From Methanomicrobiales archaeon (GTDB taxonomy: Archaea; Halobacteriota; Methanomicrobia; Methanomicrobiales; JACTUA01): a stretch of 7,503 bases of DNA. A program made the translations under genes and the position numbers. This document shows, one piece after another, positions 1 through 3,828 of this stretch. The notes beneath the pieces were generated by a model, which saw only the letters and a program-made list of their open reading frames with translations, was not told the origin of the DNA and ran no database searches. Position 1 is the stretch's first letter, and every line of letters starts with the position of its first letter. The stretch covers positions 1-7,503 of the forward strand of contig JAJRCM010000014.1 of assembly GCA_028678965.1 (NCBI GenBank), read 5' to 3'.

Positions 1-751
1 CCATCCCGGTAACAACCACATCGATCATCGCATAGTTCCACCCGTGACCAGCCAGCATCTCCGCCCTTTTTTTCATCGTTTCGGTATCGGCGCTGATGTT
101 GATGAACGCCGATTTTTTCTCACCTGTCGCCTGCTCGGCCTTATCCCGCATCTTAGAGAGGAGCGTTACCCGATCCTCAAACCGGTTGAATGAGGTAGAG
201 GTCAGGTTTTCGTCATCCTTGACAAAGTCAAACCCACCCATCCAGGTCTCAAAACCAATTTTTGCATGTTCCGCTGCAGAAAAGCCGATCTTGGGCTTTG
301 GTACCGCCCCGGTGAGAGGCCTGCCACGGATGCCCATCATCTTCCGTATACCCTCCATGCCAAAGTGAGGGCCTTTGAAGTGCCTGATATACGATGGTGG
401 AAGTGAGGCGTCTATCAGCCGCAAATGTTTCAACGCCTTCATACCGAAAATATTGCCGGCAATCCCGCTCAACAGCTGGACAGCATTTCCCTCTTCCCAT
501 AGTGCGAGTGGATAGGCGATCTTTGTATACCTCCCATCGATTTCAAAAGCGGTGGCCTGGAGTTGTTTCATACGTGGAGGGAGGGTAAAAAGAGTGGTCC
601 ATGTGCCTGTTGAGCTCTCGGAAGCGATCCTCCCCACCGCCTCTTCGTTGCTGATACCTGCAGCTGGCTCAAAATAGAACAGGCAGACAACCTCATCCTT
701 CCCCGGTTCATAGCCGGTTTCCACAAATTCCATGTACCAGTCGATTCCCAT
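1..751 (-). CDS. rbcL: Form III ribulose-1,5-bisphosphate carboxylase large subunit (N-terminal 250 codons, runs off left edge)
   Basis: Reading the minus strand from ATG at 751 gives an uninterrupted frame to the window edge, starting MGIDWYMEFV. RuBisCO hallmarks are visible: SESSTGTWTTL (residues 44-54, the Glu equal to spinach E60), GNIFGMKALKHLRL (99-112, N100 equal to N123), VPKPKIGFS (150-158, active-site K152) and GGFDFVKDDENLTS (172-185), with K178 as the lysine to be carbamylated and D180/E181 as Mg ligands. Loop 6 and the C-terminal half of the barrel lie outside the window. Form III enzymes in archaea carboxylate RuBP made from nucleoside phosphates, or through the reductive hexulose-phosphate route described in Methanospirillum; the sequence cannot tell which applies here. 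The start is chosen because alignment of GIDWY fits the family. Upstream the frame stays open only about ten codons, with a possible TTG. The ribosome binding site is weak. It diverges from the rest of the window's genes. Confidence 0.95.
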   Translation of the reverse strand, partial: MGIDWYMEFVETGYEPGKDEVVCLFYFEPAAGISNEEAVGRIASESSTGTWTTLFTLPPRMKQLQATAFEIDGRYTKIAYPLALWEEGNAVQLLSGIAGNIFGMKALKHLRLIDASLPPSYIRHFKGPHFGMEGIRKMMGIRGRPLTGAVPKPKIGFSAAEHAKIGFETWMGGFDFVKDDENLTSTSFNRFEDRVTLLSKMRDKAEQATGEKKSAFINISADTETMKKRAEMLAGHGWNYAMIDVVVTGM

Positions 752-781
752 TCGATTTCCGGTACCTACAGATGCAGGCAA

Positions 782-794
782 GGATTAAAAGGCT
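782..794 (-). promoter_or_regulatory. Putative TATA box for the RuBisCO gene
   Basis: The minus strand reads CCTTTTAATCC here, centred about 36 bases before the ATG at 751. An archaeal start site about 25 bases downstream would leave a leader of roughly ten bases. The match is by eye only; no purine-rich BRE is obvious. Confidence 0.35.
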
Positions 795-1008
795 TCCATT
801 GATAAGGGACTGCTGAAAAATGGAATGAGAATGAGCCTGCAAGATGGGGCTTTCATCGTCTCGTACTCAGTAACACAAAGGAATGATCATATCGAAGGAT
901 TCCCTTGGTTTCGATAGTAAGTGAGGAGGGTACATCGGTACGTTTGAATCGTTCACTTTGTGCCATTGCCCGATCACAGTGCCATGCTGATCCTCCCTAC
1001 CACGAAGG

Positions 1009-1024
1009 GATTATTTTATTATAG
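1009..1024 (+). promoter_or_regulatory. Putative TATA box for the CxxC-x17-CxxC protein
   Basis: The AT-rich run TTATTTTATTATAG is centred about 26 bases before the ATG at 1043. No Shine-Dalgarno sequence lies between them. This spacing fits a leaderless archaeal transcript that begins at or next to the ATG. Confidence 0.5.
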
Positions 1025-1042
1025 AGTGAAGAATTATTGTGT

Positions 1043-1345
1043 ATGTCGCCGAGACGTCAGCCTCACCCCCATTCGCATGATTCCCGGTTCCGTCAGGGAT
1101 CTAAGACCAGTCAGGACAAGAATCGTCACAGGGAACTGAACCAGCACCATCCCGAAGACCATCCTTATCCCCATCCTCCCCAACACCCTCAGACCACTGC
1201 CCCGAGAGATATCAGCTCCCGGGAGATGACCAAAGTGGTCTGTTCAGACTGTGGAAAAGAATGTGAAGTTCCGTTTAAGCCAACGCAGGGCAGACCCGTA
1301 TATTGCCGTGATTGCCTTCCGAAGCACAGAACCCCTCGGTTCTAA
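1043..1345 (+). CDS. His/Pro-rich protein with C-terminal CxxC-x17-CxxC zinc ribbon
   Basis: A 100-residue protein. Residues 1-60 are low-complexity and rich in His, Pro, Gln and Arg (about nine His, in clusters such as PHPHSH and PYPHPPQH). Residues 65-95 form a compact zinc-ribbon-like module, VVCSDCGKECEVPFK followed by GRPVYCRDC, with exactly 17 residues between the two CxxC pairs. This matches the recurrent CxxC-x17-CxxC domain found in many archaea and bacteria, whose function is not established. Metal binding by four Cys is likely; the His-rich arm may bind metal too (inference). I take ATG at 1043 rather than the in-frame TTG at 1037, because a TATA-like box sits 26 bases upstream and there is no Shine-Dalgarno site, suggesting leaderless translation. 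No partner gene is evident nearby. Confidence 0.8.
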   Translation: MSPRRQPHPHSHDSRFRQGSKTSQDKNRHRELNQHHPEDHPYPHPPQHPQTTAPRDISSREMTKVVCSDCGKECEVPFKPTQGRPVYCRDCLPKHRTPRF

Positions 1346-1471
1346 CCCCAGATTTTTCGTTACCTATTCACGAAACGACAGCACCCAGAAACAATACGAG
1401 CATGCAATAGAAACCTCTTTTCAAGCGGGATGGGTTTTTCCTCTCCTTGCTCCCATTATTCAGGTGCCAAT

Positions 1472-1567
1472 ATGGCGTTGGTGATACCGATTTTAGGTAT
1501 GGGTATCTCCACTAGTCTCAGTGTAACAAGACCATTTTTTAGGGTAGTAAGGATAGAGAAAAAGTAG
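1472..1567 (+). CDS. Possible 31-residue hydrophobic/cationic peptide
   Basis: ATG at 1472 follows AGGTG at 1462-1466 with a five-base gap, a fair archaeal ribosome binding site. The peptide begins MALVIPILGMGISTSL, a hydrophobic stretch that could enter a membrane, and ends with a basic tail (RVVRIEKK). I recognise no family. A short hairpin (ATACC at 1484-1488 with GGTAT at 1496-1500) lies inside the frame, so the region might instead be RNA structure. The length is within what chance gives, so this is a weak call. Confidence 0.2.
   Translation: MALVIPILGMGISTSLSVTRPFFRVVRIEKK
1483..1507 (+). repeat. Small overlapping inverted repeats
   Basis: GATACC at 1483-1488 can pair with GGTATC at 1502-1507. 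Alternatively, ATACC at 1484-1488 can pair with GGTAT at 1496-1500 around a seven-base loop. The two pairings exclude each other. The function is unknown and the stems are short. Confidence 0.25.
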
Positions 1568-1677
1568 CTATTCTTAACAATATACTGTCATTTATTCCTA
1601 TTTATCATACATTTAAAAACATATATCTACCATTAAATACTATATACCTGTGGTCAAAAATTCTATGACCGAACTGA

Positions 1678-1692
1678 GATTTAAAAAATCTG
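1678..1692 (+). promoter_or_regulatory. TATA-like inverted repeat upstream of the HTH mini-operon
   Basis: AGATTTAAAAAATCT is a perfect 6-base inverted repeat around three A residues. Its TTTAAAAAA core is a plausible archaeal TATA box. A start site 25 bases later would leave a leader of about 65 bases before ATG 1775, containing the C/G stem and the TGTGTAT repeats. It could also be a regulator-binding palindrome. Confidence 0.4.
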
Positions 1693-1693
1693 C

Positions 1694-1720
1694 TCCCCCC
1701 CTATCATCGGGATAATGGGG
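1694..1720 (+). repeat. Bulged stem-loop in the putative leader
   Basis: A C-run plus TATC at about 1697-1705 can pair with GATA plus GGGG at 1711-1720, with two unpaired bases between the halves on the 3' side. It sits between the candidate TATA box and the HTH gene, so it may be in the 5' leader. The function is unknown. Confidence 0.25.
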
Positions 1721-1747
1721 TGTGTATTCAACCCGGTTTGTGTGTAT
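1720..1747 (+). repeat. Direct repeat TGTGTAT x2, possible operator
   Basis: TGTGTAT occurs at about 1721-1727 and again at about 1741-1747, some two helical turns apart, just before the HTH gene. Such spacing would suit binding of a dimeric regulator to one DNA face, for example autoregulation by the encoded HTH protein (inference). The repeats are short enough to be chance. Confidence 0.25.
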
Positions 1748-1774
1748 AGCAATGAAGTGTTATAGGTGAATACG

Positions 1775-1966
1775 ATGGTCGATACGATCTATACCATTGA
1801 ACAGGCAGCCGATGTCCTCCACATCAAGCCACGAACCATGAGGGAATGGATACGCCTTGGAAAGGTCAGGGCGTTTAAATTGGGGGACCTCGTGCGAATA
1901 CACGATGAGGATCTGCAAGAATTTATTGATAGTGAGCGGAGAAAAAGCCGGAGAGGGAGTATATAA
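1775..1966 (+). CDS. Excisionase-type helix-turn-helix DNA-binding protein
   Basis: A 63-residue protein made of a single MerR/excisionase-like winged helix (HTH_17 type). YTIEQAADVLHIKPRTMREW (6-25) is the helix-turn-helix, LGKVRAFKLGDLVRIHDED (27-45) the wing with the usual Gly-Lys and Arg-Ile-hydrophobic pattern, and LQEFI the final helix, followed by a basic tail SERRKSRRGSI. Members include phage and conjugative-transposon excisionases and many small archaeal regulators, and the fold alone does not separate these roles. I choose ATG 1775 over GTG 1766, because AGGTGA at 1764-1769 gives a proper ribosome binding site for 1775. It begins a run of closely spaced small genes, the next start lying 15 bases after its stop. 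No integrase is present in the window, so a plain regulator is as likely as an excisionase. Confidence 0.85.
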   Translation: MVDTIYTIEQAADVLHIKPRTMREWIRLGKVRAFKLGDLVRIHDEDLQEFIDSERRKSRRGSI

Positions 1967-1980
1967 GGAGATGCAGTACC

Positions 1981-2118
1981 ATGAACGGACAGGCAATGAA
2001 ACTGCTCGATTTCACCGGAATGATAGAGTACCGAGTTGGTGAGTACTATTCTCTACCATCAACCACCCTGATAGTAAGGGAAAATTGGGAAGAGGTTCGC
2101 GGCAATGCAAAAGAATGA
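1981..2118 (+). CDS. Small unknown protein, 45 residues
   Basis: ATG at 1981 follows AAGGAG at about 1966-1971, a clear ribosome binding site that overlaps the stop region of the HTH gene. The protein begins MNGQAMKLLDFTGMIEY, continues with a short polar and beta-like stretch (YRVGEYYSLPSTTLIVRENW), and ends EEVRGNAKE. It is net acidic. There are no Cys, signal peptide or membrane segments, and I do not recognise it. Its last 14 bases overlap the start of the next gene in a different frame, which favours translational coupling and supports that both are real. It could be an accessory of the HTH protein, such as an antitoxin-like or co-regulator protein, but nothing in the sequence shows this. 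Confidence 0.6.
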   Translation: MNGQAMKLLDFTGMIEYRVGEYYSLPSTTLIVRENWEEVRGNAKE

Positions 2119-2368
2119 AGTGCGAAAAATGCAGTGGGAGATTGGCGAATCGCTCTTCTCTTCACTCCAAGATGGGAAAGTGCTCTCTGGCAATGTGAGC
2201 GAGATTATCCAAATCTGCGGTATCCATGCTAAGGGAAACGCCGTTGGAAAATTCCTCCAACGGGCGGAATCAATGCGGTATACGCCGTTTACGGTACACC
2301 GGACGCTCGTACCTAATTCCTCATATCATCAGTGCGCCTACCAAATTAAAGTGAGAGACAAATGGTGA
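2105..2368 (+). CDS. Small unknown protein, 87 residues
   Basis: ATG at 2105 is preceded by GAGGTT at about 2092-2097 with a seven-base gap, a good ribosome binding site, and lies inside the end of the preceding small gene. An internal ATG at 2129 is a possible alternative start. The protein is a compact mixed helix/strand sequence: WEIGESLFSSLQDG looks like an amphipathic helix, SEIIQICGIHAKGNAVGKFL (residues 32-51) another helical pair with a turn, and YTPFTVHRTLV and YHQCAYQIKV look like strands. That order suggests a small winged-helix-like DNA-binding fold, but this is a guess from pattern only and I do not recognise the family. Two Cys (C38 and one near the C-terminus) do not form a metal motif. 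It closes the three-gene run that begins with the HTH protein, and a stem-loop straddles its stop codon. Confidence 0.6.
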   Translation: MQKNEVRKMQWEIGESLFSSLQDGKVLSGNVSEIIQICGIHAKGNAVGKFLQRAESMRYTPFTVHRTLVPNSSYHQCAYQIKVRDKW

Positions 2369-2383
2369 GTCCTCTTCACCATT
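2361..2383 (+). terminator. Stem-loop across the stop codon of the 87-residue gene
   Basis: AATGGTGA (2361-2368) pairs perfectly with TCACCATT (2376-2383) around a seven-base loop. The left arm contains the last Trp codon and the TGA stop. There is no T-run immediately after, so it is not a classical intrinsic terminator. It may protect the 3' end, or affect termination of translation or transcription. Confidence 0.4.
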
Positions 2384-2387
2384 CATG

Positions 2388-2410
2388 ATCCTGGACATTA
2401 TAGACAGGAT
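2388..2410 (+). repeat. Second small stem-loop
   Basis: ATCCTG (2388-2393) pairs with CAGGAT (2405-2410) around an 11-base AT-rich loop containing ATTATA. It lies five bases after the previous hairpin, between two small genes. Function unknown. Confidence 0.3.
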
Positions 2411-2466
2411 ATGGAAAGATTGTCTATGCCAAAGACAGTGTGATGGATGCATAAGGGAGAGAAAGA

Positions 2467-2622
2467 ATGTCCCGAAAAATGAACCATAGTGATGGGTGTA
2501 GCATCTGGATTCAGGAGCGAGCTCCCGAAGATATCGGACGTAGATCGCAAATGCGACGGAATTTGAGGAACGTGCAGGGCGATCATGAGTACGATGAACC
2601 TGTTTCTCCACGATGGCTCTAA
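2467..2622 (+). CDS. Small unknown basic protein, 51 residues
   Basis: ATG at 2467 follows GGAG at 2456-2459 with a seven-base gap. The product begins MSRKMNHSDGCSIWIQ, has an Arg-rich centre (IGRRSQMRRNLRNV, residues 23-36) and ends HEYDEPVSPRWL. The Arg-rich part might bind nucleic acid, but there is no recognised domain and only one Cys. It lies about 100 bases after the 87-residue gene in the same direction and could belong to the same transcript if the stem-loops between them do not terminate. The next 180 bases carry a T-run and then a fresh promoter. I accept it mainly on the ribosome binding site and its place in a row of small genes. Confidence 0.4.
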   Translation: MSRKMNHSDGCSIWIQERAPEDIGRRSQMRRNLRNVQGDHEYDEPVSPRWL

Positions 2623-2695
2623 CCACCAATCCTGTATACCGTTGTCACTAGATGGCACTTGAGCTTGAGACTGCGTCGAAAATACGAATAACAGT

Positions 2696-2709
2696 TTATT
2701 TTTTTTCCT
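2696..2709 (+). terminator. Oligo-T run, possible archaeal terminator
   Basis: A run of eight or more T residues within TTTATTTTTTTTCC follows the 51-residue gene by about 75 bases. Archaeal RNA polymerase often terminates at such T-rich tracts without a strong hairpin. Confidence 0.4.
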
Positions 2710-2763
2710 CCACAACGTGGGAGCTGGTGAGTAATAGACGAGTATTCAGAAAGTATATTGCCG

Positions 2764-2774
2764 CTTAAAATAAT
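2764..2774 (+). promoter_or_regulatory. Putative TATA box for the Lys-rich small protein
   Basis: CTTAAAATAA is centred about 35 bases before ATG 2803. A start about 25 bases downstream would produce a short leader containing the strong ribosome binding site. Confidence 0.4.
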
Positions 2775-2787
2775 GGGGACATACCTT

Positions 2788-2799
2788 AAAGGAGGTGAG
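2788..2799 (+). promoter_or_regulatory. Near-perfect Shine-Dalgarno sequence
   Basis: AAAGGAGGTGA matches the complement of the archaeal 16S rRNA 3' end (anti-SD core CACCUCC) over its whole core. It sits four to five bases before ATG 2803 and is the strongest ribosome binding site in the window. It makes a real gene at 2803 likely despite its small size. Confidence 0.8.
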
Positions 2800-2802
2800 G
2801 GA

Positions 2803-2937
2803 ATGGGCTTCAAACCAAAGACGGTAAAAGGGAATGATAAAAAACGGATGGGGGGAAGTGGAAAAGAGAGAACTCCAGCCCAAAAATGGGAGGATGAGAA
2901 AGGTATTCCAAAAAAGAAGGAACCGCATAAGAAATAG
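2803..2937 (+). CDS. Lys-rich small basic protein, 44 residues
   Basis: MGFKPKTVKGNDKKRMGG continues to a tail ending PKKKEPHKK. About a third of residues are Lys or Arg, with only a few Glu/Asp, and the sequence lacks hydrophobic segments, so it is probably disordered and may bind nucleic acid (inference). No family is recognised. A TATA-like box and a full GGAGGTGA ribosome binding site before it argue for strong, independent expression. An abundant small basic protein, such as a chromatin- or ribosome-associated peptide, is one possibility, but nothing specific shows it. It ends just before a T-rich tract that may terminate it. Confidence 0.65.
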   Translation: MGFKPKTVKGNDKKRMGGSGKERTPAQKWEDEKGIPKKKEPHKK

Positions 2938-2943
2938 AATCCG

Positions 2944-2960
2944 CATTTAATTTTTTTAGA
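2944..2960 (+). promoter_or_regulatory. TATA-like element and T-run between two small genes
   Basis: ATTTAATTTTTTTAG could end transcription of the Lys-rich gene through its T-run and also supply a TATA box (TTTAAT) for the zinc-finger gene about 45 bases on. Both roles are read by eye only. Confidence 0.35.
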
Positions 2961-2994
2961 AGTATACAAAGACCACGATATCCCGGGTGTGATG

Positions 2995-3111
2995 ATGAAA
3001 ACGTCCGAACTACCCCATTATAGGCTCACGTGCCCCAAGTGTGGAAAACGATTCACGAACTCATCCAAGTACCTGAAACACAAAGAAAAATGTGGTCAAA
3101 AGGTGAGATAG
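2995..3111 (+). CDS. Single C2HC zinc-finger protein, 38 residues
   Basis: The peptide begins MKTSELPHYRLTCPKCGKRF. Its zinc ligands are C13, C16, H29 and C33, spaced C-x2-C-x12-H-x3-C, with F20 and L27 at the positions of the classical finger's hydrophobic core. This is the C2H2-type fold with the last His replaced by Cys, as in many short archaeal zinc-finger proteins. It is almost nothing but one finger, so it probably acts by binding DNA, RNA or a partner protein (inference). Two ATGs are adjacent (2992 and 2995). I choose 2995 because the GGTG at 2986-2989 is then five bases away, a better distance. It is on the same strand as the preceding small genes but may have its own promoter. Confidence 0.7.
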   Translation: MKTSELPHYRLTCPKCGKRFTNSSKYLKHKEKCGQKVR

Positions 3112-3213
3112 CAACATCATTCACGACGTTGCAGTGTGGGGGTGCATAAATAAAACAATATGCCGGTGATGGTCCTCAATAGTACTCAGTACCAACATTC
3201 AGGCAACTGACGG

Positions 3214-3232
3214 GTGATGATTAAATATAATC
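3214..3232. promoter_or_regulatory. AT-rich palindrome, possible TATA element
   Basis: TGATTA-AATA-TAATCA is a 6-base inverted repeat around four bases. Its AT-rich core resembles a TATA box in either direction. It lies beyond the 3' end of the minus-strand Cys-rich gene, with no start codon well placed for it, so its role is unclear. Confidence 0.2.
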
Positions 3233-3247
3233 AATAACCGGAGTTCG

Positions 3248-3436
3248 TTAGTACTCTTTATTTTCTTTGTTCTTTTTCAGCGGTTTGTATTCACCACAGC
3301 AATCGGACAATTTTATGGTGGGGAATTTCGTATCGCCATGTCCCCCATATTGGGGGGGAAATCGATGGCATTCACCCTGCATCTCGGGTTGATAGGGATC
3401 ACGTATATAATAGCGACATGATTTGCATCCTTTCAT
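3248..3436 (-). CDS. Small Cys-rich protein (CxxC...C...CC), 62 residues
   Basis: Minus-strand ATG at 3436 follows GGAGGG with an eight-base gap, a strong ribosome binding site. The protein begins MKGCKSCRYY, then has GECHRFPPQ (21-29), SDCCGEYKP (44-52) and a Lys/Asn/Glu-rich tail. Cys at 4, 7, 23 and 46/47 suggest one four-Cys zinc or iron site. The pattern of CxxCxYW, a GxCxRxPP motif and a final CGEFxP is widespread in small uncharacterised bacterial, archaeal and phage proteins; I know of no assigned function. A TATA-like TATATT on the minus strand lies around 3501-3508, about 70 bases upstream. It is oriented against the zinc-finger gene (convergent) and away from the tRNA. Confidence 0.7.
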   Translation of the reverse strand: MKGCKSCRYYIRDPYQPEMQGECHRFPPQYGGHGDTKFPTIKLSDCCGEYKPLKKNKENKEY

Positions 3437-3465
3437 CGATGGTCCCTCCGTTTCTGCGAGTTACT

Positions 3466-3624
3466 TCATCGCCGTACCATATCAATCCATTCCCTAGGTC
3501 GCAATATACCGTGCCCTTTTGACCGAATGAAATAATCCAGAGTAAGTTCCCATGTACTGTGTATTACATTATGAACCACAACCAGCTCCTCTGACAATTG
3601 GAAAAGGGCAGGTAGTGGTCTCAT
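3466..3624 (-). CDS. Doubtful small ORF, 52 residues
   Basis: The minus-strand frame begins MRPLPALFQLSEELVVVHN and ends LRPREWIDMVRR. An ATG further upstream at 3654 is in the same frame but lies inside the tRNA gene, so it is unlikely to be used. A GTG at 3579 with GAGGAG six bases before it would make a 37-residue version. It ends 29 bases before the Cys-rich gene on the same strand, so the two could be co-transcribed. However, any promoter for the longer forms would have to lie within the GC-rich tRNA. The composition is protein-like (amphipathic helix, aromatic residues), but I do not recognise a family. Confidence 0.3.
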   Translation of the reverse strand: MRPLPALFQLSEELVVVHNVIHSTWELTLDYFIRSKGHGILRPREWIDMVRR

Positions 3625-3632
3625 GACAATGA

Positions 3633-3705
3633 ACCCCCGTAGTGTAGCGGTCAATCATACCGGCCTTTGGAGCCGGTGACGGCGGTTCGAATCCGCCCGG
3701 GGGTA
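3633..3705 (+). tRNA. tRNA-Gln (anticodon UUG)
   Basis: A complete cloverleaf folds. The acceptor stem is ACCCCCG (3633-3639) with CGGGGGT (3698-3704), discriminator A at 3705. The D arm begins GTG and closes with CAT. The anticodon stem is CCGGC/GCCGG, with loop CTTTGGA giving anticodon TTG. A four-base variable loop and T arm GGCGG-TTCGAAT-CCGCC follow. The first pair is A1-U72, the archaeal tRNA-Gln identity mark used by the GatDE amidotransferase, which makes Gln-tRNA from Glu-tRNA(Gln). CCA is not encoded. There is no intron. An alternative reading as tRNA-Pro (TGG) would break the seven-base loop. Confidence 0.95.
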
Positions 3706-3710
3706 TGAGG

Positions 3711-3720
3711 ATTCTTTTTT
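3711..3720 (+). terminator. T-rich tract after tRNA-Gln
   Basis: ATTCTTTTTT begins a few bases after the tRNA 3' end and is a plausible archaeal oligo-T terminator for the tRNA transcript. Confidence 0.5.
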
Positions 3721-3800
3721 CGAACCATGACCTGAAATCCATTACTCAATGGGAGATACGGGTCAAATATTCTTTTTTTCTCTTCGGGACGATGGAGAGC

Positions 3801-3810
3801 ATTATGATTC
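3801..3810 (+). promoter_or_regulatory. Putative TATA box for the fusion gene
   Basis: ATTATGATT is centred about 24-27 bases before the adjacent ATGs at 3829 and 3832, and no Shine-Dalgarno sequence lies between. A leaderless transcript is therefore likely. An alternative box, AAATATTC followed by a T-run at about 3766-3779, would leave a longer leader. Confidence 0.35.
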
Positions 3811-3828
3811 ACAGAGCAGAATGGATAC

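Larger units (their letters stand above)
1346..1774 (+). other. Mostly non-coding, AT-rich intergenic stretch
   Basis: No convincing long gene lies in these 429 bases. Bases 1352-1356 are a short T-run after the zinc-ribbon gene, a possible weak terminator. A 31-codon ORF at 1472-1567 is listed separately. Bases 1580-1660 are strongly AT-rich with several TATA-like strings. Bases 1678-1692 hold a TATA-like inverted repeat, and 1694-1720 a C-run/G-run bulged stem. Two TGTGTAT repeats lie just before the HTH gene. Confidence 0.6.

Noticed and set aside
825..917. 30-codon plus-strand ORF between RuBisCO and the zinc-ribbon gene
   Set aside because: It has no ribosome binding site, no TATA box at the right distance and no protein-like pattern.
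2398..2969. Long minus-strand frames rich in Phe, Ser and Leu opposite the small genes
   Set aside because: They are antisense to A-rich coding sequence (Lys/Glu codons give Phe/Leu/Ser on the other strand), overlap each other, and have no ribosome binding sites or recognisable domains.
3160..3240. C/D box small RNA (GTGATGG/GTGATGA and CTGA boxes)
   Set aside because: The boxes occur, but the order and spacing do not fit: CTGA is about 40 bases from the first C-like box and no D box follows the second.
3625..3654. Extended start of the minus-strand ORF at ATG 3654
   Set aside because: It would begin inside the anticodon region of the tRNA-Gln gene. Overlap with a folded tRNA on the other strand is unlikely to be a true start.
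3633..3705. Reading the tRNA as tRNA-Pro (TGG)
   Set aside because: Only anticodon TTG sits at positions 34-36 when the perfect five-pair anticodon stem and seven-base loop are kept, and A1-U72 supports tRNA-Gln.
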